Part shown: positions 1-8,118 of the stretch, piece by piece
Numbering within the stretch: position 1 is the stretch's first letter
Layout of the letters: each line of letters begins with the position of its first letter
Assembly: GCF_003583935.1 (NCBI RefSeq)
Contig: NZ_QYRN01000005.1
Location: forward strand, 349,076-413,075
Length of the DNA stretch: 64,000 bases
Direction of reading: 5' to 3'
DNA from: Aureimonas flava
Lineage (GTDB): Bacteria; Pseudomonadota; Alphaproteobacteria; Rhizobiales; Rhizobiaceae
Made by a program: the position numbers and the translations under genes
The notes under the pieces: generated by a model
Database searches by the model: none
What the model was told of the DNA's origin: nothing
Seen by the model: only the letters and a program-made list of their open reading frames with translations

Positions 1-394
1 GGCTTTTGAAGCTATCGGGATGGGACATAGAACTCTCGTTCCTTCTCGAACCAAAGAATGTCCGAAAGGCGAACGACCGCCGCGCCCTCGGGCCGGGCAC
101 GATGGAGATGCGGGTACGACCATTTCCGCCCGTCCGCCTCAGTACCCGCTCGGGACGAGCGGGGCACGGAGATCGGCGCTGATGACTCCACGCCGGTCGC
201 TGGTGTGGTTGGGCGCCTTATAGGGAAGATTGTAATGGCTATAAAGGGGTCAAAGCGCGCGGCATCGCCTTTGGGTTAGGGAATTCCATCCTCGGCGGAC
301 CCGGCTTGCGTTCGCGCGGGCCAGCCGCCAGAAACGGAACCCTGACACTGTCCGGCCCGCGTCCCGCGGCCGCGGGGAAGAGGCCGTTCCGCCC
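1..394. other. Gene-free leader upstream of ccmA
   Basis: I see no credible gene here. Short open frames exist on both strands but none has codon use or composition like the neighbouring genes, and none resembles a family I know. Two AT-rich CTATAA-like stretches near 217-260 could be -10 elements on either strand. In many rhizobia a divergent aconitase gene lies on this side of ccmA, so the region may carry two divergent promoters; that is inference because the neighbouring gene is outside the window. Confidence 0.5.
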
Positions 395-1075
395 GTGCTC
401 CAGCTCACCCTTTCCGGCCTCGTGGTCGGCCGCGGACGGCGCGCCCTGACGCGCCCGATCGGGCTGACGCTGCGGGCGGGCGAGGCGCTGCTGGTGACCG
501 GGCCGAACGGGGCGGGCAAGTCGAGCTTCCTGCGCACGCTGGCGGGCCTCCTCCCGCCGCTCGCCGGCACCGCCGCGATCGAGGGCGCGCGGGCCGCCGA
601 CGGCGAGCCGGCGCGACGCCCGATCGAGGCCGGCCACTATCTCGGCCACCGCAACGCCCTGAAGCCGGCCCGGCCGGTGGGCGACGAACTCGCCTTCTGG
701 GCCGCCTTCGGCCGCCGCGCCGCGCTGCGACCCGCCGCCGCCTTGGCGGCGGTCGGGCTCGAGGGAACCGAGGCCCTGGCCGTGGGCGCCCTGTCGGCCG
801 GCCAGCAGCGTCGCGCGGCCTTCGCGCGGCTGCTCGTGGACGATCGCCCCCTGTGGCTCCTGGACGAGCCGACCACCGCGCTCGACGCCGCCTCGCAGGC
901 GCGCATCGCCGAGCTCTGCCGACAACGGCTCGCGAGCGGCGGCATCGTGGTCGCCGCCACGCACCAGCCGCTCGACGTCGGGGCGGCGCGCGAGCTCGCG
1001 CTGGAGCCGCTCGCCCGCGTCCAGCCGGCGACGGCGACGGGTGACGACGACGGCGGCTGGGACGAGATCGGCTGA
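395..1075 (+). CDS. ccmA: Heme exporter ATP-binding protein CcmA
   Basis: This is the ATPase of the CcmABCD system, which handles heme at the inner membrane during c-type cytochrome maturation. The protein has 226 residues, normal for the family. The Walker A motif GPNGAGKS is at residues 36-43, the ABC signature LSAGQ at 133-137 and the Walker B LLDEP around 155-159, so the ATPase looks intact. A GTG start gives the expected N-terminus. The stop overlaps the ccmB start by one base (TGATG), showing translational coupling. CcmA is known to form a complex with CcmB and to release holo-CcmE from CcmC. The ccmE, ccmF and ccmH genes are not in the window. Confidence 0.95.
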   Translation: MLQLTLSGLVVGRGRRALTRPIGLTLRAGEALLVTGPNGAGKSSFLRTLAGLLPPLAGTAAIEGARAADGEPARRPIEAGHYLGHRNALKPARPVGDELAFWAAFGRRAALRPAAALAAVGLEGTEALAVGALSAGQQRRAAFARLLVDDRPLWLLDEPTTALDAASQARIAELCRQRLASGGIVVAATHQPLDVGAARELALEPLARVQPATATGDDDGGWDEIG

Positions 1076-1734
1076 TGCGCGCGCTGTTCCTGCGCGATCT
1101 CGCGCTGCAACTGTCGGGTTCGGGCGGCGGGCTCGTGGGCGTCGTGTTCTTCCTGGCGGTGGTGGCCACGATCCCCTTCGGCGTCGGTCCCGACCTCGCG
1201 CTCCTGTCGCGCATCGGGCCGGCGATCCTCTGGATCGGCGCGCTTCTGTCGACGCTGCTGACGCTCGACCGCCTGTTCCAGGCCGACCGCGACGACGGCA
1301 GCCTCGACCTCGTGCTGACCGGGCCGGTCGCGGCGCCGCTGGCGGTGCTCGCCAAATGCGCCGCGCTGTGGTGCGCCTCCTGCCTGCCGCTGGTGCTCGC
1401 GAGCCCGCTGCTCGGCCTGTTCCTGGCGCTGGAGCCGGCCGCGCTCCTCGCCACCGCGCTGACGCTTCTGGTGGGCACGCCGGCGATCGTGCTGATCGGC
1501 GCCGTGGGGGCGGGGGTCGCCGCGTCGCTGCCGCGCGGCGGCGTCCTGGTCTCCGTCCTGGTGCTGCCGCTCGCCGTGCCGGTACTGATCTTCGGCGTCT
1601 CGGCGACCTATGGCGCGCTGAACGACGCGGCGCTGTTTCGCGCGCCCTTCCTGATCCTGTGCGCGCTGACGCTCGCCTACGGCGTTCTCGGCCCCTTCGC
1701 GGCGGCCGCGGCGCTGAAGCTTTCCACGGATTGA
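1075..1734 (+). CDS. ccmB: Heme exporter permease CcmB
   Basis: CcmB is the integral membrane partner of CcmA in cytochrome c maturation. The 219-residue product starts with the typical short MRALFLRDLALQL segment, followed by about six hydrophobic helices; both size and pattern fit CcmB. It is coupled to ccmA by a one-base overlap. The next gene is an acetyltransferase rather than ccmC, so the usual ccmABC order is interrupted. Identification rests on position next to ccmA plus the membrane pattern and N-terminal resemblance. Confidence 0.93.
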   Translation: MRALFLRDLALQLSGSGGGLVGVVFFLAVVATIPFGVGPDLALLSRIGPAILWIGALLSTLLTLDRLFQADRDDGSLDLVLTGPVAAPLAVLAKCAALWCASCLPLVLASPLLGLFLALEPAALLATALTLLVGTPAIVLIGAVGAGVAASLPRGGVLVSVLVLPLAVPVLIFGVSATYGALNDAALFRAPFLILCALTLAYGVLGPFAAAAALKLSTD

Positions 1735-1749
1735 ACCGGAGCCGGAACG

Positions 1750-2184
1750 ATGTCCGACGCCTACACCCTGATCGAGGGCGCCCCCGCCGTCGCCGACTAT
1801 CGGCGGCTGCGCGAGGTCTCCGGCCTCAGCCCGAAGACGCAGGAGGCGGCCGAGCGCGGTCTACGGGGAACCCTGTTCGCCGTGACGGTCGCGGCGGGCG
1901 GTCGTACGATCGCCATGGGCCGCGTGATCGGCGACGGCGGCGCCTTCTACCAGGTGGTCGACATGGCGGTGGAGCCGGAGCATCAGGGGCGGGGCCTCGG
2001 CCGGCGGATCTTCGCGGCGCTGATGGACTGGCTCCACGAAAACGCCCCGAACAGCGCCTATGTCAGCCTGGTCGCCGACGGCGACGCGCGGCACCTCTAC
2101 GCCAAGTTCGGCTTCGAGCCGGTGATGCCCGCCTCCATCGGCATGGCCCGGTGGATCGGCGGACGCCCGGCCCGGGGCACCTGA
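1750..2184 (+). CDS. GNAT family N-acetyltransferase
   Basis: A 144-residue single-domain acetyltransferase of the GNAT fold, which transfers an acetyl group from acetyl-CoA to an unknown amine. The acetyl-CoA binding motif A is seen as EPEHQGRGLGRRI around residues 75-87, followed by a typical C-terminal part ending in YAKFGFEPV. It sits 15 bases after ccmB and 41 bases before ccmC on the same strand, so it is probably carried on the ccm transcript. Nothing in the sequence shows the substrate, and a role in cytochrome maturation is not implied by the family. Confidence 0.88.
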   Translation: MSDAYTLIEGAPAVADYRRLREVSGLSPKTQEAAERGLRGTLFAVTVAAGGRTIAMGRVIGDGGAFYQVVDMAVEPEHQGRGLGRRIFAALMDWLHENAPNSAYVSLVADGDARHLYAKFGFEPVMPASIGMARWIGGRPARGT

Positions 2185-2225
2185 CGTTTGCGGCGCGCCG
2201 AGAGCCGGTCTAGAAGCTGGAATCC

Positions 2226-2978
2226 ATGAGCGACCTCGCCGCACGTCCCTCCCGCTTCGCGCTTCTGGCGAACCCGACCCGGTTCCTGGACCTCTCGGGG
2301 CGCGTCCAGCCCTGGCTCTACGGGCTGGCGCTGGCGTTGCTCGCGGTCGGCCTCGCGCTGGCCCTCCGGGCCCCGGAGGACTACCAGCAGGGCACCACGG
2401 TACGCATCCTGTTCGTGCACGTGCCGTTCGCCTGGCTGTCCATGATGGTCTGGACGGTGATGAGCGTCTCCGCGCTGGGGCTCCTCGTGTGGCGCCACCC
2501 GATCGCCGAGGTCTCGATCCGCGCGGCGGCGCCGATCGGCGCGGTGTTCACCTTCCTCTGCCTCTTCACGGGCTCGGTCTGGGGCCGTCCGATGTGGGGC
2601 ACGTGGTGGGTCTGGGACGCGCGCCTCACCTCGGTCTTCGTCCTGTTCCTGATGTATCTCGGGCTCGTCGCCCTGACCCGCGCCTTCGAGGAGCCGCAGC
2701 GGGCCGGTCGCATGGCCGCGATCTTCGTGCTGGTGGGCTTCGTGATCATCCCCATCATCAAGTTCTCGGTGGACTGGTGGAACACGCTGCACCAGCCAGC
2801 CAGCGTCCTGCGCATGGACGGCCCGGCGCTCGCGGCGGTCTATCTGTGGCCGCTCGGGCTCTGCGCGGCCGGCTTCTCCACGCTGTTCTTCGCCCTGCAC
2901 CTCACCGCCATGCGCACGGAGATCCGCCGCCGTCGCCTCCTCAGCCTGCAGCGCCGCCGCGCGCTCGGAAGCGCCTGA
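2226..2978 (+). CDS. ccmC: Heme exporter/handling protein CcmC
   Basis: CcmC is the membrane protein that presents heme to the chaperone CcmE. The 250-residue product carries the tryptophan-rich WWD motif as WGTWWVWD at residues 124-131, which defines the heme-handling protein family. Six hydrophobic helices are evident, and conserved histidines flank the motif (His65 in FVHVP and a later LHQP). It is followed four bases later by the small ccmD gene. Length and motif leave little doubt; the only oddity is the acetyltransferase gene upstream of it. Confidence 0.95.
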   Translation: MSDLAARPSRFALLANPTRFLDLSGRVQPWLYGLALALLAVGLALALRAPEDYQQGTTVRILFVHVPFAWLSMMVWTVMSVSALGLLVWRHPIAEVSIRAAAPIGAVFTFLCLFTGSVWGRPMWGTWWVWDARLTSVFVLFLMYLGLVALTRAFEEPQRAGRMAAIFVLVGFVIIPIIKFSVDWWNTLHQPASVLRMDGPALAAVYLWPLGLCAAGFSTLFFALHLTAMRTEIRRRRLLSLQRRRALGSA

Positions 2979-2982
2979 GGCG

Positions 2983-3156
2983 ATGGAGGACAGCTACGTC
3001 GCCTTCGTGGCCGCGGCCTACGGCATGGCGGGCCTGGCGCTGGGGGCGCTCAGCCTCTGGGTCTTCCTGGACGCGCGCGCCGTGAAGCGACGGCTCGCCG
3101 CGCTGGAGGGCGTCTCGGGTCGGGGGCGCGGCCCGGACGGGGGAGGCGGGCGGTGA
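2983..3156 (+). CDS. ccmD: Heme exporter protein CcmD
   Basis: A 57-residue protein with one N-terminal hydrophobic helix (about residues 5-29), then a charged stretch (DARAVKRRL) and a Gly/Arg-rich tail. This layout, and the position directly between ccmC and ccmG, identify CcmD. CcmD is known to keep CcmE associated with CcmC and CcmAB so that holo-CcmE can be released. The gene starts four bases after ccmC and its stop overlaps the GTG start of ccmG by four bases (GTGA). Sequence conservation in CcmD is low, so context carries most of the weight. Confidence 0.85.
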   Translation: MEDSYVAFVAAAYGMAGLALGALSLWVFLDARAVKRRLAALEGVSGRGRGPDGGGGR

Positions 3157-3749
3157 GCGAGGCGCAGCCGCCCGGCCCGCGCCGGCGTCCTCTCCTGGTG
3201 ATGCTGCCCGTGGTGATCTTCGCGGGGCTGGCGGGCGTCTTCCTGTTCCAGCTCCTGTCCGGGCACGACCCCCAGGTGCTGCCCTCCGCGCTGATCGGCA
3301 AGCCGGCGCCCGAGACGCGGCTTCCGGCGCTCGCAGGGTTGGTGAACGCCTCCGGGGCGCCGGTGCCCGGCCTCGACCTCGTGCCGGGCGACGGCAGGAC
3401 GCGCCTCGTCAACGTCTTCGCGTCCTGGTGCGTGCCCTGCCGACAGGAGCACCCGGCGCTGATGGCGCTGTCGCAGGACCCGCGCTTCGACATCGTGGCC
3501 ATCAACTACAAGGACAAGCCGGCCAACGCGCTCGGCTTCCTGCGCGAACTCGGCAATCCGTTCGACGCGGTGGGCACCGACGAGCCCGGCCGCTCCACCA
3601 TCGACTGGGGCGTCTACGGCGTGCCCGAAACCTTCCTGGTCGGGCCGGACGGGACGATCCTGTGGAAGGGCACCGGACCGCTGACGCGCGAGAGCGTCGA
3701 GGCCGGCCTCCTGCCGGCGCTCGCCCGGATCGCGCCGCCGAACTCCTAG
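3153..3749 (+). CDS. ccmG: Thiol:disulfide interchange protein CcmG/DsbE
   Basis: A 198-residue membrane-anchored thioredoxin-like protein that reduces apocytochrome c cysteines in the periplasm before heme ligation. A single N-terminal signal anchor (about residues 12-32) precedes a thioredoxin fold with the active site WCVPC near residues 92-96. The cis-proline loop is recognisable in GVYGVPETF. The GTG start overlaps the ccmD stop, so it is the last translated gene of the ccm run. It ends in a four-base convergent overlap with the small gene on the other strand. All catalytic features are present. Confidence 0.93.
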   Translation: MSEAQPPGPRRRPLLVMLPVVIFAGLAGVFLFQLLSGHDPQVLPSALIGKPAPETRLPALAGLVNASGAPVPGLDLVPGDGRTRLVNVFASWCVPCRQEHPALMALSQDPRFDIVAINYKDKPANALGFLRELGNPFDAVGTDEPGRSTIDWGVYGVPETFLVGPDGTILWKGTGPLTRESVEAGLLPALARIAPPNS

Positions 3750-3871
3750 AGGCAGAAGCCGAAGGCCATGCCGGTCCACAGGCCGAGGCCCTCCGCCCGC
3801 CACAGGGCGTAGCCGAGGGCCGAGAGGCCGGCCAGAAGGCCGATGGCGACGAACTCCACGCGCCGGCTCAT
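3746..3871 (-). CDS. Small single-span membrane protein downstream of MFS gene
   Basis: A 41-residue open frame whose ATG overlaps the MFS transporter stop codon as ATGA, so translation is probably coupled. The peptide starts MSRRVEFVAIGLL, has one hydrophobic segment (about residues 6-23) and a second weaker one near the C-terminus. I do not recognise a family. Coupled start, membrane character and absence of another gene in this space favour a real small protein, perhaps an accessory to the transporter; that role is inference. It overlaps the end of ccmG convergently by four bases. Confidence 0.5.
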   Translation of the reverse strand: MSRRVEFVAIGLLAGLSALGYALWRAEGLGLWTGMAFGFCL

Positions 3872-5085
3872 GCCGCGAGCCCGGCGCTCGCCCGGCGCAT
3901 CGGCGCGTCGCGGATCGGCAGGTTGGCGAGCGCCGCCACCACCGCCAGCACGATCGACACCGTCCAGGCGAGATCGTAGCTGCCGGTCCGCTCGAACAGG
4001 AGCCCGGCCGCCCACGCTCCGAAAAAGGCGCCGATCTGGTGGCTCATGAAGACGATGCCGAACAGGGTTGACAGGTAGCGCACGCCGAAGATCTGGCCGA
4101 CCAGCCCGCTGGTCAGCGGCACGGTGCCCAGCCACAGGAAGCCCATGGCGCAGGCGAAGACGGTCACCGAGAGCGGCGTGAAGGGAACCGCCAGGAAGGC
4201 GGCGATCACCACCGCCCGGCCGAAATAGATCGCGGCCAGCACGTTCTTCTTGCGCAGCCGGTCGGCCGACAGGCCGAAGACGTAGGAGCCGAGGATGTTG
4301 AAGAGGCCGACCAGGGCGAGCGCCCGCGCGCCGACGCCGGGGTCGAGGCCCTCGTCCGCGAGGAAGGCGGGAAGGTGGGTCGCGATGAAGGCGACGTGGA
4401 AGCCGCACACGAAGAAGCCGACGTTGAGGAGCCAGTAGCCGCCGTGTCCTCGGGCCTCGCGCAGGGCGTCCCCGAGCCGCTGGGCGGGCGCGGCCGCCGT
4501 GCTCGCGGCGACGGCCGGCCGGCCGGCGATGCCCGCCGCCAGCAGCACCATGGCCGCGGCCAGCACGGCGCCGGCCACGAGCGCGCCGCGCCAGCCGAGG
4601 GCGGCGACCGCCATCTGCATGGCCGGCACCAGCAGGAACTGGCCGACCGAGCCGCCGGCGGTGACGATGCCGAAGGCGAGCCCGCGCTTCTCGGCGGGCA
4701 CGAAGCGCCCGACGGCGCCCAGCACCACCACGAAGGTGACGCCGGTCATGGCGAGGCCGAGAAGCGTGCCGAGCGTCATCTGCAGGCCGAAGGCGCCCGC
4801 CGCCTGCGAGGCGAGCACCAGGCTGACGGCGTAGACGAGGCCACCCGCGGCCGCCACGCGCCCCGCGCCGTGTCGGTCCGCCAGCGCCCCGACGAAGGGC
4901 TGCGCGACGCCGAGGAGGAGGTTCTGGAGCGCGATCGCGAGGCCGAAGGCCTCGCGCCCGACGCCGATCTCCAGCTCCACCGGGCGCAGGAGGAGGCCGA
5001 AGCTCTGACGCAGGCCCATGGCGATGGTGACGATCACCGCGCCGCAGAGAAGGGCGATCCAGGGCGACCGGGCGGCTGTCGGCAT
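3868..5085 (-). CDS. Major facilitator superfamily (MFS) transporter
   Basis: A 405-residue inner membrane protein with about twelve hydrophobic helices, the normal layout of an MFS secondary transporter. The loop between helices 2 and 3 carries a motif A-like segment (GALADRHGAGRV), and a related SADRLRKK loop sits in the second half. Overall it resembles the family of oxalate/formate-antiporter-like and monocarboxylate-type MFS proteins, but the substrate cannot be read from sequence. It is transcribed away from the Nudix gene and is followed by a translationally coupled 41-residue membrane peptide. Confidence 0.88.
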   Translation of the reverse strand: MPTAARSPWIALLCGAVIVTIAMGLRQSFGLLLRPVELEIGVGREAFGLAIALQNLLLGVAQPFVGALADRHGAGRVAAAGGLVYAVSLVLASQAAGAFGLQMTLGTLLGLAMTGVTFVVVLGAVGRFVPAEKRGLAFGIVTAGGSVGQFLLVPAMQMAVAALGWRGALVAGAVLAAAMVLLAAGIAGRPAVAASTAAAPAQRLGDALREARGHGGYWLLNVGFFVCGFHVAFIATHLPAFLADEGLDPGVGARALALVGLFNILGSYVFGLSADRLRKKNVLAAIYFGRAVVIAAFLAVPFTPLSVTVFACAMGFLWLGTVPLTSGLVGQIFGVRYLSTLFGIVFMSHQIGAFFGAWAAGLLFERTGSYDLAWTVSIVLAVVAALANLPIRDAPMRRASAGLAA

Positions 5086-5198
5086 GACACATATCCTTGC
5101 GGCGGGACGCTCGCCGCCGACCTCCGGTCTAGCGCAAGGCGGGCCCCGCCGGAAGCGACCCGTCGCCGCCCGCCGCGCCCGCCTTATCTTTTCGCCGC

Positions 5199-5768
5199 AT
5201 GAACCAGACGAGCCCCGCCTTCTCCGTCCGCGTCCCGGATGGCGACGTCCTGCCGCGCAAGGTCTGCGACCGCTGCGGCTTCATCGCCTACGAGAACCCC
5301 AAGATCGTGGTCGGCTCCGTGGTGCGCCACGAGGGGCGCGTCCTGCTGTGCCGTCGGGCGATCGAGCCGCGCCGGGGCTTCTGGACCATCCCCGCCGGCT
5401 ACATGGAGCTGAACGAGACGCCGGAAGGCGGCGCGATGCGCGAGGCGCGCGAGGAGGCGGGGGCGGCGATCGCCATCGAGCGGCTGCTGGCGGTGTACAG
5501 CGTGCCGCGCATCAGCCAGGTGCAGCTCATCTTCCGCGCCCGCCTCGCGGCGCAGGACGTCGCGCCTGGCATCGAGACCCTGGAGCTTCGCTTCTTCGGC
5601 GCGGACGAGATACCCCGCGACGAGCTGGCCTTTCCCTCGGTCCACTGGGCGCTGGACCACGACCGCGAAGCGGAGGCGGGGGCGCCCCCGGTTCCCTTCG
5701 GCAACCCGGCCGGCGCGGCGGGCGACCGCATGCCCGACGGGCGGATGCTGCCGGTGGGCGAGTTCTAG
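5199..5768 (+). CDS. Nudix hydrolase with N-terminal zinc-ribbon-like segment
   Basis: A 189-residue Nudix hydrolase, an enzyme class that cleaves nucleoside diphosphates linked to another moiety. The Nudix box lies at residues 67-89 and ends in REAREEAGA, with the metal-binding glutamates in place. Before it, CDRC at residues 23-26 and YENPK resemble the zinc-ribbon start found in the NudC/YjhB-like branch, although only one CxxC pair is visible. The substrate is unknown (ADP-ribose or NADH-type compounds are typical of relatives). It stands alone between divergent and convergent neighbours. Confidence 0.88.
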   Translation: MNQTSPAFSVRVPDGDVLPRKVCDRCGFIAYENPKIVVGSVVRHEGRVLLCRRAIEPRRGFWTIPAGYMELNETPEGGAMREAREEAGAAIAIERLLAVYSVPRISQVQLIFRARLAAQDVAPGIETLELRFFGADEIPRDELAFPSVHWALDHDREAEAGAPPVPFGNPAGAAGDRMPDGRMLPVGEF

Positions 5769-5824
5769 ACCCCGGTCGCCGGCGCGCCGGACGGGCCCAA
5801 ACACGCGTCCGGTCCGGGCGGTCC

Positions 5825-6415
5825 CTACTCGTCGACGCGCGACACGGCGAGACGGCCGCCGGTCTCCTCGATAAGCGCGGCCGCCACCGCATCGGCCTCG
5901 GTTTCGGGCAGACGGGCGCGGATCGTCGCGCCCGTGGCGTTGAAGACCTGATCCTCGATCGTGACGCCGGCCCGCGCCTGGAGGCGGGCCTGGACGAGGG
6001 CGAGGTCGGCGAAGCGACAGTCGAGGGCAAGCGTGCAGGCGTCCACCAGCGGCACCTTCTCGGCCGCGCGCAGGCACGCGGCGGCGGTGCCGCCATAGGC
6101 GCGGATCAGTCCGCCGGCGCCCAGAAGCACGCCGCCGAACCAGCGGGTGACGACCACCAGCACCCGGTCGAGCTCCTGACCGTCGATCGCCTGGAGAATC
6201 GGCTTGCCGGCGGTGCCGCTCGGCTCGCCGTCGTCGTTGAAGCGATACACGGCGCCGACGCGCCAGGCCCAGCAGTTGTGGCTCGCCTGCCCATCGCTCC
6301 ACTCGGCGAGGAGGCGCCGGGCGTCCGCCTCGCCGTCGATCGGAGCGGCCCGCGCCAGGAACCGGCTCCTGCGGATCTCCTGCGCGAGACGCTCGTGTCG
6401 GGTGAGGGCGAACAT
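5825..6415 (-). CDS. YigZ/IMPACT family protein
   Basis: A 196-residue protein of the UPF0029/IMPACT family. The hallmark segment DDGEPSGTAGKPIL occurs near residues 65-78, followed by VTRWFGGVLLGAGGL, both highly conserved in YigZ homologues. Eukaryotic IMPACT proteins regulate the Gcn2 kinase pathway; the bacterial role is poorly defined and may involve nucleic acid binding. The N-terminal domain is complete and a shorter C-terminal domain follows. It lies about 30 bases upstream of the TerB-family gene's end on the same strand but has no obvious functional partner here. Confidence 0.9.
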   Translation of the reverse strand: MFALTRHERLAQEIRRSRFLARAAPIDGEADARRLLAEWSDGQASHNCWAWRVGAVYRFNDDGEPSGTAGKPILQAIDGQELDRVLVVVTRWFGGVLLGAGGLIRAYGGTAAACLRAAEKVPLVDACTLALDCRFADLALVQARLQARAGVTIEDQVFNATGATIRARLPETEADAVAAALIEETGGRLAVSRVDE

Positions 6416-6448
6416 GGCGGCAGGCTAGAGCCCCGCCGCCGCGTTGCG

Positions 6449-7315
6449 TCAAGCCTGCGCGTCGTCGGTCGCGCGGCGGATCTCGGCGACGAGCTCCGGC
6501 GGCAGGTCGAGCCGGGCGGCCAGGAGGTCGAGATAGGCGCGTTCGGCCGGGTGGTCGGCGTCCACCACGAGGACCGAGGCGGTGTAGACCTCGATGGCCG
6601 TCTCGCGGTCGCCCGCCTCGGCCACGATCTGGTCGATCGAGAGCGGCCGGCGCATCTCGTCCATCAGAAGGCCCTTGTCCTCGGCGTCGAGGTCGAGGTC
6701 ATCGATCCGGCCGAAGATCGCCTCCTCTTCGGCCCGGTCGATGTAGCCGTCGGCCTTGGCCGCGGCGATCATCGCGGACAGGAGCAGCCGGGCGCGGCGC
6801 TCGGCCTCGGTGTCGTCTTCCGGGTGGAAGCGGGTGCCGGCGACGCGCGGGATCTCGCCCGGCGGCACTCGGGCCGCGTCCGCCTGGGCCGGGGCGGCGC
6901 CGCCGGCGGCCTGCTGCTGCGCCTGGTAGTTGGCCCAGGCCTTGTAGCCGAGGCCCGCCACCAGGGCGAGGCCGCCGAGCTTGAGGGCGGAGCCGCCGAG
7001 CTTCCTGCCGCGCTTGCCGCCCAGGAGCTTGGTGGCGAGGCCGCCCGCGATCGCGCCGCCGATCGCCTTGCCCGCGATGCCGCCGCCGAACGATCCGGCC
7101 GATCCCCCGCGCGAACCGGACAGGACGCCGCCGATCAGGTCCCCGATCCCGCCGCCCGAGCGCGCGCCGGTGCCGCCGAGCGCGCCGCCGAGCGTCCTCG
7201 CCAACGTGTCCTGCATCGAACCGCCGCCGGCACCTGGCTGGCCGGGGCGGGCGCCGGTCTCGTACCCGCGCCCCGTTCCCAGGAACTGATCCAGTAGCTT
7301 CTGCGCGTCCACCAT
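6449..7315 (-). CDS. Tellurite resistance TerB family (DUF533) protein
   Basis: A 288-residue protein with three parts: an N-terminal MVDAQKLLDQFLG helix, a long Gly-rich central stretch (about residues 25-105) that probably forms a membrane-associated segment, and a C-terminal all-helical TerB-like domain (about 155-288). This arrangement matches DUF533/YebE-like proteins, usually annotated with a TerB domain. Relatives are inner membrane proteins of unknown function and are not proven tellurite-resistance factors. The ATG start is unambiguous. No operon partner is evident. Confidence 0.82.
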   Translation of the reverse strand: MVDAQKLLDQFLGTGRGYETGARPGQPGAGGGSMQDTLARTLGGALGGTGARSGGGIGDLIGGVLSGSRGGSAGSFGGGIAGKAIGGAIAGGLATKLLGGKRGRKLGGSALKLGGLALVAGLGYKAWANYQAQQQAAGGAAPAQADAARVPPGEIPRVAGTRFHPEDDTEAERRARLLLSAMIAAAKADGYIDRAEEEAIFGRIDDLDLDAEDKGLLMDEMRRPLSIDQIVAEAGDRETAIEVYTASVLVVDADHPAERAYLDLLAARLDLPPELVAEIRRATDDAQA

Positions 7316-7414
7316 CGGCCGATTCCCCGCGTTTCTCGTCTGGGAACCGATGTGGGATGGCCGTCCGCCGCTACAAGCGCGACGGGGCGGTTCGGGCGCG
7401 CGCCGCGTTCACGC

Positions 7415-8062
7415 TTACTTGTCGAAGAGCGGCTCCAGCGAATGCCGCTTGAGCAGCGGGAACTGGCACAGCATGAAGGCGACGGTGATCGGCATCGTGC
7501 CCCAGACCTTGAAGGCCACCCAGAAGTCGGTCGAGAACAGGCGCCAGACCACCTCGTTGAGGACGGCGAGGAACACGAAGAACAGGCCCCAGCGCAGCGT
7601 CAGCTTGCGCCAGCCCTCGTCGTCCAGCTTGAAGGCCTGGTCGAAGACGTAGCCGAGCAGCGACTTGCCGAAGGCGAGCCCGCCGAGCAGCACGGCGGCG
7701 AACAGGCCGTTGACGATGGTCGGCTTCATCTTGATGAAGACCTCGTCCTGCAGCCAGAGCGTCAGGGTGCCGAACACCACCACCACGGCGCCCGAGACGA
7801 TCGGCATGATCGGCAGCGTTCGCGTCAGCGCGTAGGAGACGGCGAGCGCCACCACGGTCGCGATCATGAACAGCGCGGTCGCCACGAAGAGCGGGCCGCC
7901 GAGGTTCCCCAGCGCCGGTACGGCATGGGCGATCGCGTCGCCCCGGCTGTTGGCGAAGAAGAAGACCACCAGCGGGCCCAGCTCCAGCGCGAACTTCAGG
8001 ATCGGGTTGATCTCCCGGCGTCCCGGCGTGTTGGGCGGCTTCTCGATGATCTCGTCGGACAT
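7415..8062 (-). CDS. yciB: Inner membrane-spanning protein YciB (septation protein A family)
   Basis: A 215-residue integral membrane protein of the YciB/IspZ family, linked in enterobacteria to cell envelope integrity and division. I chose the start [11 protein letters not shown] because it has a strong ribosome binding site (GAAAGGAAC) eight or so bases upstream; an in-frame start 15 codons earlier lacks one. The conserved N-terminal core [16 protein letters not shown] and several hydrophobic helices follow, ending in the typical PLLKRHS tail. It sits just downstream of ftsY on the same strand, an arrangement common in rhizobia. Confidence 0.9.
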   Translation of the reverse strand: MSDEIIEKPPNTPGRREINPILKFALELGPLVVFFFANSRGDAIAHAVPALGNLGGPLFVATALFMIATVVALAVSYALTRTLPIMPIVSGAVVVVFGTLTLWLQDEVFIKMKPTIVNGLFAAVLLGGLAFGKSLLGYVFDQAFKLDDEGWRKLTLRWGLFFVFLAVLNEVVWRLFSTDFWVAFKVWGTMPITVAFMLCQFPLLKRHSLEPLFDK

Positions 8063-8118
8063 GATCGTTCCTTTCGCGCGGCGGCCTTCGCGGGTGTCCC
8101 GCGCCATCGCGGCTGATT

